Below, piece after piece: positions 55,047-64,000 of a stretch of DNA of 64,000 bases. The DNA is from Macrobrachium rosenbergii. Its lineage: Eukaryota; Arthropoda; Malacostraca; Decapoda; Palaemonidae. Numbering within the stretch: position 1 is the stretch's first letter; each line of letters starts with the position of its first letter. Where the stretch lies: the NCBI RefSeq assembly GCF_040412425.1, contig NC_089781.1, forward strand, positions 56,451,468-56,515,467, written 5' to 3'. The notes under the pieces are model-generated. The model was given only the letters and a program-made list of their open reading frames with translations, was not told the origin of the DNA and ran no database searches. The position numbers and the translations under genes are program-made.

Positions 55047-55217
55047 GTGGTTCATTGTCAGGAGCCAGGCTGTAATGCCTATCTTCAGCAACCCTGTGGC
55101 CACGTAGCATGCAGATCGCATGCCAGCTGTGCAGTTGAGGTGGATGATCATCTCGTCTGGCATCCAGATGGCTGTGATGTATGCTACGCCCTTTATCAAG
55201 ATGTGATTGATGATTCG
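55047..55217 (+). CDS. Gag zinc-finger exon of DIRS copy 2 (intact 57 codons)
   Basis: A 171-bp exon in one open frame between TTACAG and TCGGTACATT. Its 57 residues include CQEPGCNAYLQQPCGHVACR, SHASCAV and VWHPDGCDVCYALY. The spacing of Cys and His (C4, C9, H19, C22, H25, C28, H39, C43, C46) suggests a zinc-binding fold of RING or treble-clef type, which is inference. Both flanking introns are phase 0 with respect to the downstream exon. It is the only one of the three copies with no indel in this exon. Likely role: nucleic-acid binding or assembly of the Gag particle. Confidence 0.7.
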
Positions 55218-55332
55218 GTACATTAATCTTTTGACATACAACCATGAATATTTCAAACAACTTTGAAGTATACCTTCTAAACGAAAGAATTTATTCGTCA
55301 ATTCCTTATATTGACATTATATCCGGTTTCAG

Positions 55333-56675
55333 GTCCCTCGGTCCATCTAGCCTCATCTCTTGCTACCTTGAAGATCTGGGTTATTCATTTGGTAAGTATA
55401 ACGTTGGTCAGGGACGCCCCTATGTACTGGCCAGAGGACATTTGTAACGTCCTGTACCCTATGGCCAGGTCCTCTGCAGCAATAGCCCCTTCGAATGGTA
55501 AAGCCCCTGATCAACAGGATTAGACTCGAGACCCAGGTCCCGCCGAAGAACATCAAGAACTTGCGGGCAGATCCGAGAAGTGGCCAACATCAATCTCAAC
55601 ATCGAACCGATGGCCATCGATCCGGAGGAGGAAGGTAGGGATGTAAGTGAGGCAACAGTTTTAAAAATTCAATGTCTTTTAATTCTCCTGCGTCTTAGAT
55701 CTTCATCCTTCAAGGTTTCCCTTAGGTCTCCACCCTCATGAGGCCCGTTTGGGGTTTTCTGTGATCCCCAAGGTGAAGTCCTTAATGAAGACGGACTTTA
55801 CCTAAAGTGTCCAAACCCCGAAAATCCCGACCATGCCGAGTTCTGCCAGGTCGTCTTCTCTTTCCAAACCTTCAACTTCCTCCCAGAAGGCTACTCCCCC
55901 TTCTAAGGGGTAAACTAGACCCAAGACGAGCAGGTCTAAAAACCTGATTTTGACCCTGAGGCCTTCGCGAAGCTCTGATGAAAAAGCTGTCTGAGCAGGT
56001 CAACTCCCAATTTGAGACGATGTCTCATCAGATCTCACCTCGAGTCTTGAGACATCAGGGGATGAACCTCTGTTCAGTCTTTGGCTGAGAGACTGAAAAC
56101 TCAGGAGGAGTTTGCGGACTAGTTAGTTCGGTCGGAACAGCAGCAGGGTTGTTCCATCCCGGACGCTTCGACCTGCCTGCTTATGAGGACTGTAACCCAT
56201 AAAATCTCTATCTAATGCCTAACCTCTTTGCGAATGGTAAGTTAACCAATTGAAGGTTGTGAACCTGCCCTGTGGAAGACTACCTCTAGGATTCGTTGGG
56301 GACTTCCTTTCAAGAGGAAGTCCTTCTGAGTTTTTGGGCCCTCAGCCTAAAGGTAGAAAGAGGACAAGGAGGTACCACCCATACAAGGCACCCCAGATCC
56401 AGACAGTTGTCCAGGCAGTTCCAGTCACTCCAGATTTCACAGCCTTCCACCTCCAAGGGACATCCCCAGTATGTTTTGCTGAACCAGCCAACTCACCACC
56501 CTGCTGGTTCAGCAACATGTAACCTCTCAGCCTTCAACCCTGCCTATGAGTCTCAGGGGTCCTTTCAAGGCTACCGCCAGTCTAGGGGCCTTAGAGGTCG
56601 AGGAGGTTTCGATTTAGGACCGGATCCAGACTCCAGTCTGAGGCAGAGGTTCAAGAGGAGGCAGAGACAATAAGC
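55333..56675 (+). pseudogene. Gag main exon of DIRS copy 2 (degenerate)
   Basis: Follows a 115-bp intron (55218-55332, GTACAT...TTTCAG). The similarity to copy 1 is patchy: SLGPSSLISCYLEDLGYSFG near 55340-55400 is not clearly alignable, but the C-terminal part is. RPRRTRRYHPYKAP-like basic sequence, QTVVQAVPVTPDFTA near 56395-56440 and NPAYESQGSFQGYRQSRGLR near 56540-56600 match copy 1 residues (QAVVQAVPVSAVAQ, NPTYEGRGYFHGLNRVARGG). Frames are broken repeatedly. Confidence 0.55.
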
Positions 56676-56703
56676 CCTCTAACAAATGAGCCTCCTCAGG
56701 TAG

Positions 56704-57640
56704 GTGGGAGCTTGCGCCTCTTCAGGGACCATTGGACTTTCTGTCCATGGGCCTGGTATTGTTTCAAAGGGTCTAGGGTGGAGCTGGATAGAGGGGCCTC
56801 CTCCACCAGTCAGATTCTATCAGACCCCAACACAGGATCTGTTAGAATATGCAAAAGACCTTCTTTTAAAGAAGGCAATAAAGAGAGTCAGACATCTAAA
56901 ATTTCAAGGACGCTTGTTCAGCGTGCCAAAGAAAGACTCAGACAAAGAAGAGTGATATTGGACCTATCAACTCTGAATTCTTATATTCAATGCGACAAGT
57001 TCCGCATGTTTGACCGTCTCTCAGGTGCGGACCTTACTTCCCAATGGGGCCGTCACCACCTTTATAGATCTTACAGACGCTTATTATCATATCCCGATAG
57101 CGAGAAACTTCTCTCCCTATCTAGGGTTCAGACTAGGCAAACAGGCTTACTCCTTCAGAGTAATGCCTTTCGGGCTCAACATAGCACCCAGGATCTTCAC
57201 CATACTAGGAGAAGCTGTGGTACAGGAACTGAGGTCTCAAGGCATCAGGCTCGTGGCTTATCTAGACGACTGGCTAATCTGGGCTCCCAACGACACCGAG
57301 TGCGGAAGGCGACCAAGAAAGGTCATTCAGTTTCTAGAGTATCTAGGATTTCACATAAATACAAAGAAATCTCGTCTGATTCCGGCATCCCAATTTCAGT
57401 GGCTAGGAATCCAGTGGGATTTAAACACCCACAAACTTTCAATTCCTCCAGCAAAATGCAAAGAGATAGCCAAAACAACGAGACAGTTTCTCAGGTGCAA
57501 ACAAGCCTCTCGTCGCCTCAAGAAAGAATCTTAGGCTCTCTTCAGTTTGCATCAGTAACAGACCTACTTCTCAAAAAGCAAAACTAAAGGACATAAATCA
57601 TGAGTATGGGGAGAGCAGGCCAATTACAAATTCAGGGACA
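56704..57640 (+). pseudogene. Reverse transcriptase of DIRS copy 2
   Basis: Frame 56704-56955 gives LGWSWIEGPPPPVRFYQTPT and KKAIKRVRHLKFQGRLFSVP. Frame 57010-57534 gives TFIDLTDAYYHIPIARNFSP, YLGFRLGKQAYSFRVMPFGL, NIAPRIFTILGEAVVQEL, LVAYLDDWLIWAP (YLDD 57258-57269) and FQWLGIQWDLNTHKLSIPPA. The join between them (DSDKEE to the DLSTLNSYIQCDKFRM stretch) needs one frameshift near 56955. This is the best preserved DIRS RT in the window, with the catalytic Asp residues intact. Confidence 0.82.
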
Positions 57641-57739
57641 AAGTCTCCCTCATACCTCAATCTTAAAGAAAGACTTCGACCTTGGACAACGGCCAAAAGT
57701 CTTTCCAAATCAATTCCTCTACAATTCCCTCCACCAGCT

Positions 57740-58110
57740 CTGATCATCCATATACGGACGCATCTCTCACCGGATGGGGAGGTTACTCACAATACAAAAA
57801 GTTCAAGGAACCTGGTCAAATCTTTTCGTCACTTCCATATCAATATTCTGGAGGCAATGGCGGTTTTCCTGACTCTGAAACGCTTACGTCCAGCCAGGAA
57901 CATACATATCAGATTAGTCCTGGACAGTGCAGTAATAGTTCATTGTCTGAACAGGGGAGGTTCCAAAACAAGTCACATAAATCATGCAATGATAGCAATC
58001 TTTTCATTAGCAACGAAAAATCATTGGCACTTGTATGCCACGCATCTGGCAGGAGTAAGGAACGTGATTGCAGACTCTCTGTCAAGAACGACTCCTTTGG
58101 AATCAGAATG
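57740..58110 (+). pseudogene. RNase H of DIRS copy 2
   Basis: YTDASLTGWGGYSQ near 57747-57790, then after a shift near 57840, LEAMAVFLTLKRLRPARNIH, IRLVLDSAVIVHCLNRGGSK and HLYATHLAGVRNVIADSLSR in 57857-58162. The catalytic acidic residues (TDAS, LEA, LDS, ADS) are visible. The frame is continuous into the methyltransferase-like segment by a further shift. Confidence 0.75.
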
Positions 58111-58129
58111 GTCTCTGGACAAGAACTCA

Positions 58130-58430
58130 TTCAACTGGATTTGCCAACAGATTCCGGGATGAGGTGGACCTGTTTGCCACAGAATCGAATCACAAACTTC
58201 CATGTTATATAGCTCCAACCTGGACCCTCGGGCTTATGCCACAGATGCAAAGGTCAGTAGACTGGAACAAATGGCAGAAAGTCTACCTATTCCCCAGTAA
58301 ATCTTCTGTGGAAAGTTCTACACAAACTCAGGTCATTCAAAGGTCGGATAGCTCTAGTAGCCCCCAACTGGCCGAAGAGCAACTGGTTTCCTCTTCTGTT
58401 AGAGCTGAAACTCAGAGCCATTCAGATTCC
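58130..58430 (+). pseudogene. Methyltransferase-like segment of DIRS copy 2
   Basis: EVDLFATESNHKLPCYIAPT then, after a shift, DPRAYATDAK-like and VDWNKWQKVYLFP near 58258-58295, and WPKSNWFPLLLEL-like sequence near 58368-58410. This is the same block as in copy 1. No DPPY motif is seen, so the enzyme assignment rests on position and on what is known of DIRS elements. Confidence 0.5.
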
Positions 58431-58549
58431 TCATCCAAAATTAACCCAAGTAGTACAAACTCAGACTGTGTCAGCTTCCTCAGGAATGCTGAATGCCCTA
58501 ACTTTATGGATTTCATGAAGTTTACGTCACAGAAAAATGCTAATGTTGA

Positions 58550-59440
58550 TCCTCTGAACACAATGTCTCTAGAATCAGATAATAGAGAATCTACTCTTCG
58601 TCAGTATGATTCGGCAGTAAGAAAACTTGCCAACTTCCTGAAAGAATCAGACGTTCATACTATGACCACAAATCTCACAATCTCATTTTTAAGGCCCTTT
58701 TTGATAAAGGCCTGGCTGCTAGTACCATTACTACAACTAAATCTGCCTTAAAGAAGATATTTCAGTTGGGATTTAACATTGACTTAACAGATTCGTATTT
58801 TCCTCTATTCCTAAAGCTTGTGCTCGTCTTAGACCAACAACCCGTCCTAAAACGGTTTCTTGGTTTTAAATGACGTTCTAAGGTTAGCTTCAGACTCAAA
58901 TAATGAATCTTGCTCTTATTCGACTCTTCTTAGGAAACATTGTTTTTAATTAGCCTGGCTTCAGGAGCTAGAATCTCTGAACTTACAGCCCTTTCTAGAG
59001 AGTTGAATCATGTGGATTTCCTCCCATCAGGAGAGGTTCTACTTTCTCCGGACCAAATGTTTTTAGCCAAGATTGAAGACCTTCTAATTAGGTGGTCTCC
59101 TGGAAGATTATACCTCTTCGGAGGATCCTTCCTTATGTCCGGTGGTTACCTTAAAAGCTTACCTTGAAAGGACTTCTCAAAGGTCTTCAGGTCCACTTTT
59201 TGTTAGAGAAATGGTGGAACCATCTTCTTGAATGGTATCAGACAACAAATCCTTTATTTTATTGAACAAGCCAACCCGGTTCAATCCCCAGGTCCATGAT
59301 ATCCGGACTGTAGCCACTTCAGTTAATTACTTCAACATATGAATTTTGATGAAATTGAGAAATATAGAGGGCTGGAAATCCCTAGAGTCTTTAAACGTCA
59401 CTACCTTAAGTCCTTGAGAAATTATTTAAGTTTTCTGCTG
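58550..59440 (+). pseudogene. Tyrosine recombinase of DIRS copy 2
   Basis: The N-terminal domain starts near NRESTLRQYDSAVRKLANFL (58582-58641) and runs to about 58880 with shifts. SLASGARISELTALSRELNH (first Arg) is at 58950-59010. VHDIRTVATSVNYF (HxxR codons at 59295-59306) and FKRHYLKSL (Tyr nucleophile codon at 59402-59404) follow. A stop lies shortly after the HxxR motif, and shifts occur near 58745, 58930 and 59165. The catalytic set R, HxxR, Y is complete. Confidence 0.8.
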
Positions 59441-59449
59441 TTGCTGCAG

Positions 59450-59914
59450 GAACATTGTTTCCCAGAGTCAGCCCACAGTATTATGTTATTTTGTAATTTG
59501 TAATTGTAATTTGTATTTTGTATTGCCCTACCACTTGGTATACCTCTCACCTACCTGCCTCGTCTAAGAGTATTCCCGTCCTTTCTACCTTGTTGACTGG
59601 GTTTGGGTTGCTTCACAAACCACTCCTGTCTTTGTATATACCATCCTTGTTAAAAAATTTTCACCAATTTTTGTTATTTTAAGTGATGGTTTTTAGTTAA
59701 ATTGTTAAAGCTATTCCTGTAGCTACATTGTTTTTGTATTGTTTAGGATAGTAAAAAACTTATCTTGTGCATATTTATAATTGATTATTCTATTTGGATA
59801 AGTAAAAGCATATTCAAAATTGATTTTATTTTCCTTAGGTGTAAAATTTTAGATTTTGACATTTAACCTTTTATGTTTACAAGCTTTTATGGCCAATTCT
59901 CTGCTACTATTTCA
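59450..59914 (+). other. 3' non-coding region of DIRS copy 2
   Basis: AT-rich. No motif recognised. Confidence 0.5.
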
Positions 59915-59990
59915 CTGCCAGCTCATCAGGTCAGATCCAGAAAAGGGATTTTGACAAATGAAAAATCTATTTCTGGGTGAAGACCTTTTC
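59915..59990 (+). repeat. Internal complementary region of DIRS copy 2
   Basis: 59941-59985 (AAAAGGGATTTTGACAAATG...) is the complement of the right tip at 60338-60383. 59915-59944 (ATCAGGTCAGATCCAGAAAA) is an imperfect complement of the left tip at 53545-53575. Confidence 0.7.
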
Positions 59991-60042
59991 CAAATTGTGA
60001 GCCCAGGGGAGCCTTTTTTCCCATCCTAGGCTGGCCAAAAGC

Positions 60043-60383
60043 TTGGGTGCTATTTCAGGATGGTGGTTCTGGGTAGAATTAGTAGTAGCGATTGGAGAAG
60101 GACCGCAACAATGGCACCCCTTAGGTAGAGGGGTTTTGGGAAGGAGAGATCTGTTTGGGTTAAGCATCTGTGGTAGTGGCTTCCACTCAAAAGATGACAT
60201 ACCGACATCCTATAAGGATGTTCTTCCCAGAGAATAACTCTGGCATCCTATTAGCTGTATAGCTTTTTCTCTGGTATATCTAGCAAATATTTATACCTAG
60301 AAATGTGTGCTATATGGGACATTTCACTGGGTGACACAGGTCTTCACCCAGAAATAGATTTTTCCTTTGTCAAAATCCCTTTT
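60043..60383 (+). repeat. Right ITR of DIRS copy 2
   Basis: Inverted partner of 53545-53861, ending CAAAATCCCTTT. Confidence 0.78.
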
Positions 60384-61037
60384 CTATTTCAAATTCATTA
60401 CATGACTTAATGGTTTGGAGTAGAGCATGTCCATGTATCCCACCTCCTATAAATGTGAAATCAGCTATGTAATTACTTGGTAAGTTACTTATATAAAAAT
60501 GTAATTTTTTTTTTTATAAAATTACTATATATACTTAACAAGTAATTACAAAATCAGAGCCCACCCTCCTCCCTTCTGAAGGACATAAGGCACAAACAGA
60601 ATGAGGTTGTCTGTTAAGTTGTTCCTAGTATTCCCGTTAGTGGCCGGAATGGGTCACCTACACTAAACAATTGAAGCGCCACGGTGAATTTTGAATTTAA
60701 GCTGCCACGCTAGATAGAAACTACAGGTATTTAAAATTCCCCAGCGATAGTTTGGTTTAACACACCCCCTGGGCAATAGCTAAAACCAGCGAATACTTAG
60801 AACCCTTCTAAAAACTCTTAGAACTACCTATATTCATAGTTCAAACACATACAAAGCAAACTAAAAATACTTATACAGGTATTATCATACTTATGATGGG
60901 GTCAGGTTCCCAAAAATGACCATCATTTGTTGGAAGAACATAGCCTAGCCTACACTAGGGTTTTGGGTACCATGTATACATATATGGTAGCCTAGCCTAC
61001 ATTATAAAATATACTCTTTACATACACAGTATAGTAA
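60384..61037. other. Spacer between DIRS copies 2 and 3, with an 81-bp palindrome
   Basis: Contains the palindrome at 60469-60549 described separately. The rest has no recognised gene; GAGCCCACCCTCCTCCCTTC near 60557 may belong to a dispersed repeat. Confidence 0.45.
60469..60549. repeat. Near-perfect 81-bp palindrome
   Basis: GTAATTACTTGGTAAGT at the left and ACTTAACAAGTAATTAC at the right form the outer arms with one mismatch. The complementarity continues inward through an AT-rich centre with a T-run. Confidence 0.7.
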
Positions 61038-61355
61038 TTTCTGAGTCCAGCCCCGTGTCAGCCGGTGAAATTCCATACTAACACGAATTTCTAGGTATAA
61101 AATGCTAGATATACCAGAGAAAAAGAGCTTTCAGGAATGCTGGGTTACTACCCCCAGATCGAGCGTCTTCCACAATGGAGACGTCGGTATAACCAAGGGT
61201 GAGTGAAAGGATCACAACCACAGAGCCACACTCGACAGACATCCCCATGTCAAAACCCCTCGAAAAGAGCGGTGAGCCGTTCCAGCATCCCACGCTCATG
61301 CGCCCGCCAGGCCGGCGACACCAGCGCCACCTACACTCATTCCATTTTCTAGCAT
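61038..61355 (+). repeat. Left ITR of DIRS copy 3
   Basis: Homologous to 51113-50803 and 53545-53861. The partner ITR lies outside the window. Confidence 0.75.
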
Positions 61356-61418
61356 GTGATCATCGTCACTGAGAATTTTTGTGCTTTTGGTTTTTGGGTG
61401 TTTTTCTGCGTTTCCAGC

Positions 61419-61448
61419 ATGTCTTCAAGCAGCTTTAACATCTCTAAG
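61419..61448 (+). pseudogene. Putative first Gag exon of DIRS copy 3
   Basis: ATG at 61419 opens MSSSSFNISK, followed by TTAAGTACC as in copy 1. Confidence 0.45.
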
Positions 61449-63285
61449 TTAAGTACCATCTTATTGTGGGGTTTTTATGATAAGTGTGGCTGCATCAGTC
61501 CGTATTTTCATATTATATGGGATTGTTGTTATGGCTGAACACGGCGTCCCCAGCCAGCCATGTCGACCGTGAGATTACCCTTCCTGTTTGTTCTGTTTGG
61601 GCTGTCTCCTTGTCGTTATATTACTTATCTTTTCCCCTGGATCTCATCCTGGCAGTGTTTCCTGGGCGGTGTTTTATCGGTGTTTCTTTTTTGTATTACT
61701 GACCCTTATGTCGGGTTCCTCTATAGGGTTCCGTCATTTCCAGGTTCTCCCTCCGGGATGGGTTCCCATGTTGGTCTTACTTATTTACCATTATTATTAT
61801 TATAGTTGTGCTGGTGCTATACATATTTTGTTGCCTTGAACATTATGGGGTAGCATCAGCTTATTGTCTGGCCGCTCCTCGGAGCTAGGCTACGCCTCAC
61901 ACATGCACATTATTCTTGGGTTATGTATATTATGTATATTTGTGATGGTTTTTATTGGGTATTTGTTGTGTGGGTCTCTCCCTTGCCTTTCATACTGATA
62001 GGCTCGTGTTTGCTTCCTTGACCTCCCGCCCTCCTCGTAGGTTAGGCGTGGGGTGGATCCTCAGGTTGAGGGAGTTTTGTTGCTGTTTCTCCCATGGGCC
62101 GTTATTTGGGTGGCAGAGTGAGACCCCTTTGTCCTCCCCTTCTTTTCAAGGGGGAGAGTTCTTAGGTGTGTCTCCTCTAGGCTATTTTAGCCTTTTTCCC
62201 CTTCTTTCGGCCCTGGTTGGTACTTCGGCACAGAAATTTCTCTCCCTGTTATTTCCTTCCCCCTCCCTTCCCTTGTCCCTCTCCGTTAGCCTAGGCTATG
62301 CCTAGGCACGGGCGTTGACCTAGGCTTTGTCTAGGCAGGAGTCGGGCGTGTTGAGACCTTGGTCTCCTCCATCCATTTCCTCGGCCAGGCTTGTCCTGCC
62401 ATCGCTAGTATTATTTTACTTGGCGTGGCGTGTGATTGCAGTCGAGCGGGTGAAGCATTTTCCCTTGTCTCCTGTTTTCTCCTGACTTAGCCTACTCCTC
62501 ATCCCTACCCCACCAGTCCTCCCTCCCCCTCCCCATCTCAGGCCAGCTCTTGCCTATTCTCGTGCGGGTGACGCTAGATGGCGTTTTCTCCGAGTTGGGG
62601 ACTTCCCCTGGTGGAGTGATTCGTTCCCTCCCAGAGCAAGTCCTCGGTAGCGCTGAGCTTGTTTTTGATGTTTCGTTTACCTACTCTCCTAGGGATCGAG
62701 CGGGTTTCAAACATTCTTTCTTTTGTTCTTGACCTCTCTCCATTTGATTTGCTTTAGTTGGGTTGAGTGGCGCCTGCTCCGGCTTATATTATTCTTGGCC
62801 TTGTTTGACCAGTTGCCTCACCCACCTATAGTTTCTCTGGCGGGAGGTTCGGGCTCGGGGAGACATGCCTCCGGTCTCCAGATGGTTTGATTCTTTCCAT
62901 GTTACCTAATACGTTGCCTTCACTTATATTTTATATATATATATTTATCCTCTGGCGGAGTGAGCTTCTCACTCCGCCATATATATTCATTAGTATTATA
63001 TGTTTTATTTACGGTCCGGTGTCCTGCCCTGGGGTTCCGCCATCTTTATTGCTGGCAGCCCTTGTGGTAGGGCCCTGTTGACTCAGTTCTTCCGTTCTGC
63101 TGGAGTATTCCGGTGACCGGGAAGTAACTTGCCTACCACTCTGTTTGATTTATGGCTTGGTGGCCCCGTCTCTGACGAGGGTTTTTTCTCTCCGCCGGAG
63201 TATTCCGGTAGTAGGTCGAAATACCCTGGTCTACCGGCTTTAGGTTGCTTAGAGTGGTAGGTTCATATACTTTTTACACTTACAG
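61449..63285 (+). other. First intron of DIRS copy 3
   Basis: About 1.84 kb, pyrimidine-rich, ending TTTTTACACTTACAG. The hydrophobic short frames (for example 61588-61839) are not conserved between copies and are treated as chance. Confidence 0.5.
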
Positions 63286-63455
63286 ACTGTTCGCTGTGAG
63301 GAACCGGGGTGCACCGCTTCCCTCCAGCAACCCTATGGGCACGTGGTGTGCGGACCCACGCTGGCTGTGCGGTCCGGTTGGATGACCTTGTTGTTTGGCA
63401 CCCTGATGGCTGTGAGGTTTGCTTCGCTCTGTGCGCTAGCATCCAGGACGAGTCG
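63286..63455 (+). pseudogene. Gag zinc-finger exon of DIRS copy 3
   Basis: 170 bp between CTTACAG and TCGGTAAGAT. It encodes CEEPGCTASLQQPYGHVVC and, after a one-base loss in GTGTGCGG, HAGCAVRLDD and VWHPDGCEVCFALC. Compare copy 2, which has the intact 171-bp version. Confidence 0.7.
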
Positions 63456-63562
63456 GTAAGATATCGCTTCCCGTTCCTTACGCTTTTCAGTCTATTTAGT
63501 GCTTATATTGTATTCGTGGTTTATATTCAGTTTCTTAGCCCTAATTGCCTGCTGTCTTCCAG

Positions 63563-64000
63563 GCGGACGAGTCCTCTAAGAAGACTTCCCTTGAGTCTCT
63601 CCGCGCCTGGGTGGCTGGGTTCGGAAGAAATGTACCGTCGGGGAAGCCTTATGTCCTCGACGCCAAATTGCGTGACTTGCTTTACCCCGGCGCCCGGGTT
63701 GCTGCTGCTGTTCCCGAAGAGTTGGCCAACCCCATCATCCAGCAGATCCGGGACGCGACCCAGCCACCCCAAGAGGATATCCTTTATGCGGAGGTGTCGG
63801 AGGATGTCGCCGCCTTGGACTTGGACCTGGAACCTATGAACACGGAGAGCAGGACCAGGTGGTAGGTAGCGAGGTAAGTGAGGTTGTTGGGGCGGGCCCC
63901 CTTTTGATTCCCATCTTCCTCTGCATCTTCTTTTTTTTCAGGGTTTGGAAAGTCTTCCATCTTGGGTGACAGGGCTCCATCAGCTGTCCCCAAGTTGAAG
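63563..64000 (+). pseudogene. Gag main exon of DIRS copy 3 (partial)
   Basis: Follows a 107-bp intron (63456-63562, GTAAGA...CTTCCAG). It reads ADESSKKTSLESLRAWVAGF, RNVPSGKPYVLDAKLRDLLY, PGARVAAAVPEELANPIIQQ and an acidic stretch ending LEPMNTE, almost identical to copy 1. A frameshift near 63850 (AGCAGGACC) is followed by the SGFGKS.LGDRAPSAVPKLK-like end at the window edge. No enzymatic motif is present; it is a Gag-type structural protein by position. Confidence 0.68.

Larger units (their letters stand above)
53545..60383 (+). mobile_element. DIRS-type element, family I, copy 2 (plus strand)
   Basis: Left ITR 53545-53861 and right ITR 60043-60383 are inverted copies (for example CCCATATAGCACACATTTCT and its complement). 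A decayed ICR lies at 59915-59990. It contains Gag exons, reverse transcriptase, RNase H, methyltransferase-like segment and tyrosine recombinase in the same order as copy 1. It is clearly more diverged from copies 1 and 3 than they are from each other. All genes are interrupted. Confidence 0.83.
61038..64000 (+). mobile_element. DIRS-type element, family I, copy 3 (truncated by window end)
   Basis: Starts TTTCTGAGTCCAGCCCCGTG, the family I left tip, followed by the shared ITR sequence (TTCTAGGTATAAAATGCTAG, GATATACCAGAGAAAAAGAG, CGCCAGGCCGGCGACACCAG) to about 61355. It contains the first exon, long intron, zinc-finger exon and the beginning of the main Gag exon. RT and recombinase would lie beyond 64000. 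It is the close relative of copy 1, in opposite orientation. Confidence 0.82.

Noticed and set aside
61484..61839. Hydrophobic overlapping ORFs resembling membrane proteins
   Set aside because: They lie in the DIRS copy 3 first intron, are pyrimidine-rich by composition and are not conserved in copies 1 or 2.

Overview
The window looks like a piece of a large, repeat-rich animal genome, most likely a decapod crustacean. That guess is inference: it rests on several DIRS-type retrotransposons, CsRn1-type Ty3/Gypsy elements, a HARBI1-type Harbinger transposon, CR1/Jockey-like LINE debris and AT-rich spacer. I found no convincing host gene, rRNA or tRNA gene, or CRISPR array. Nearly all recognisable coding sequence belongs to mobile elements, and almost every reading frame is broken.

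Layout. 1-6978 is a LINE on the minus strand whose ORF1 is split by a complete CsRn1-type Gypsy element (A, 1382-6513, minus, 4-bp target duplication ACTT). 7285-10073 is the 3' half of a second, older Gypsy family (B, plus). 10074-18331 is AT-rich, with a LINE reverse transcriptase relic (about 14560-16000) and a solo LTR (16845-17262, duplication CACT). 18332-23860 is a PIF/Harbinger DNA transposon with 48-50 bp inverted ends and a TTA duplication; it carries a plus-strand transposase relic and a convergent, intron-bearing MADF-like gene. 24188-34523 is Gypsy C (plus, duplication AGCT), whose 3' LTR was split first or second by Gypsy D (27843-32924, its own AGCT duplication) and by a LINE 3' end carrying six tandem tail copies (33241-34467).

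34524-37131 is spacer with a MITE-like inverted repeat, an (ATT)n tract and a SINE-like scrap. 37132-42922 is a DIRS-type element (family II) with inverted terminal repeats and an internal complementary region but no visible tyrosine recombinase. It abuts a full-length DIRS element of family I (copy 1, 42925-51113, minus). 51300-53250 is an old DIRS relic. 53545-60383 (copy 2, plus) and 61038 to the window end (copy 3, plus, truncated by the edge) are two more family I elements.

How the parts work together. In the Gypsy elements the LTRs give promoter and poly(A) signals, a tRNA-Trp-like primer site starts minus-strand synthesis, Gag has a CHCC zinc finger, and Pol runs protease, reverse transcriptase, RNase H and integrase. 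The DIRS elements have Gag, then reverse transcriptase/RNase H, a methyltransferase-like segment and a tyrosine recombinase, with no integrase; their ends and internal complementary region fit replication through a circular intermediate. The most unusual observation is that all three family I DIRS copies keep a zinc-finger Gag exon of about 171 bp bounded by GT-AG splice signals, so an RNA-copied element appears to retain spliceosomal introns.
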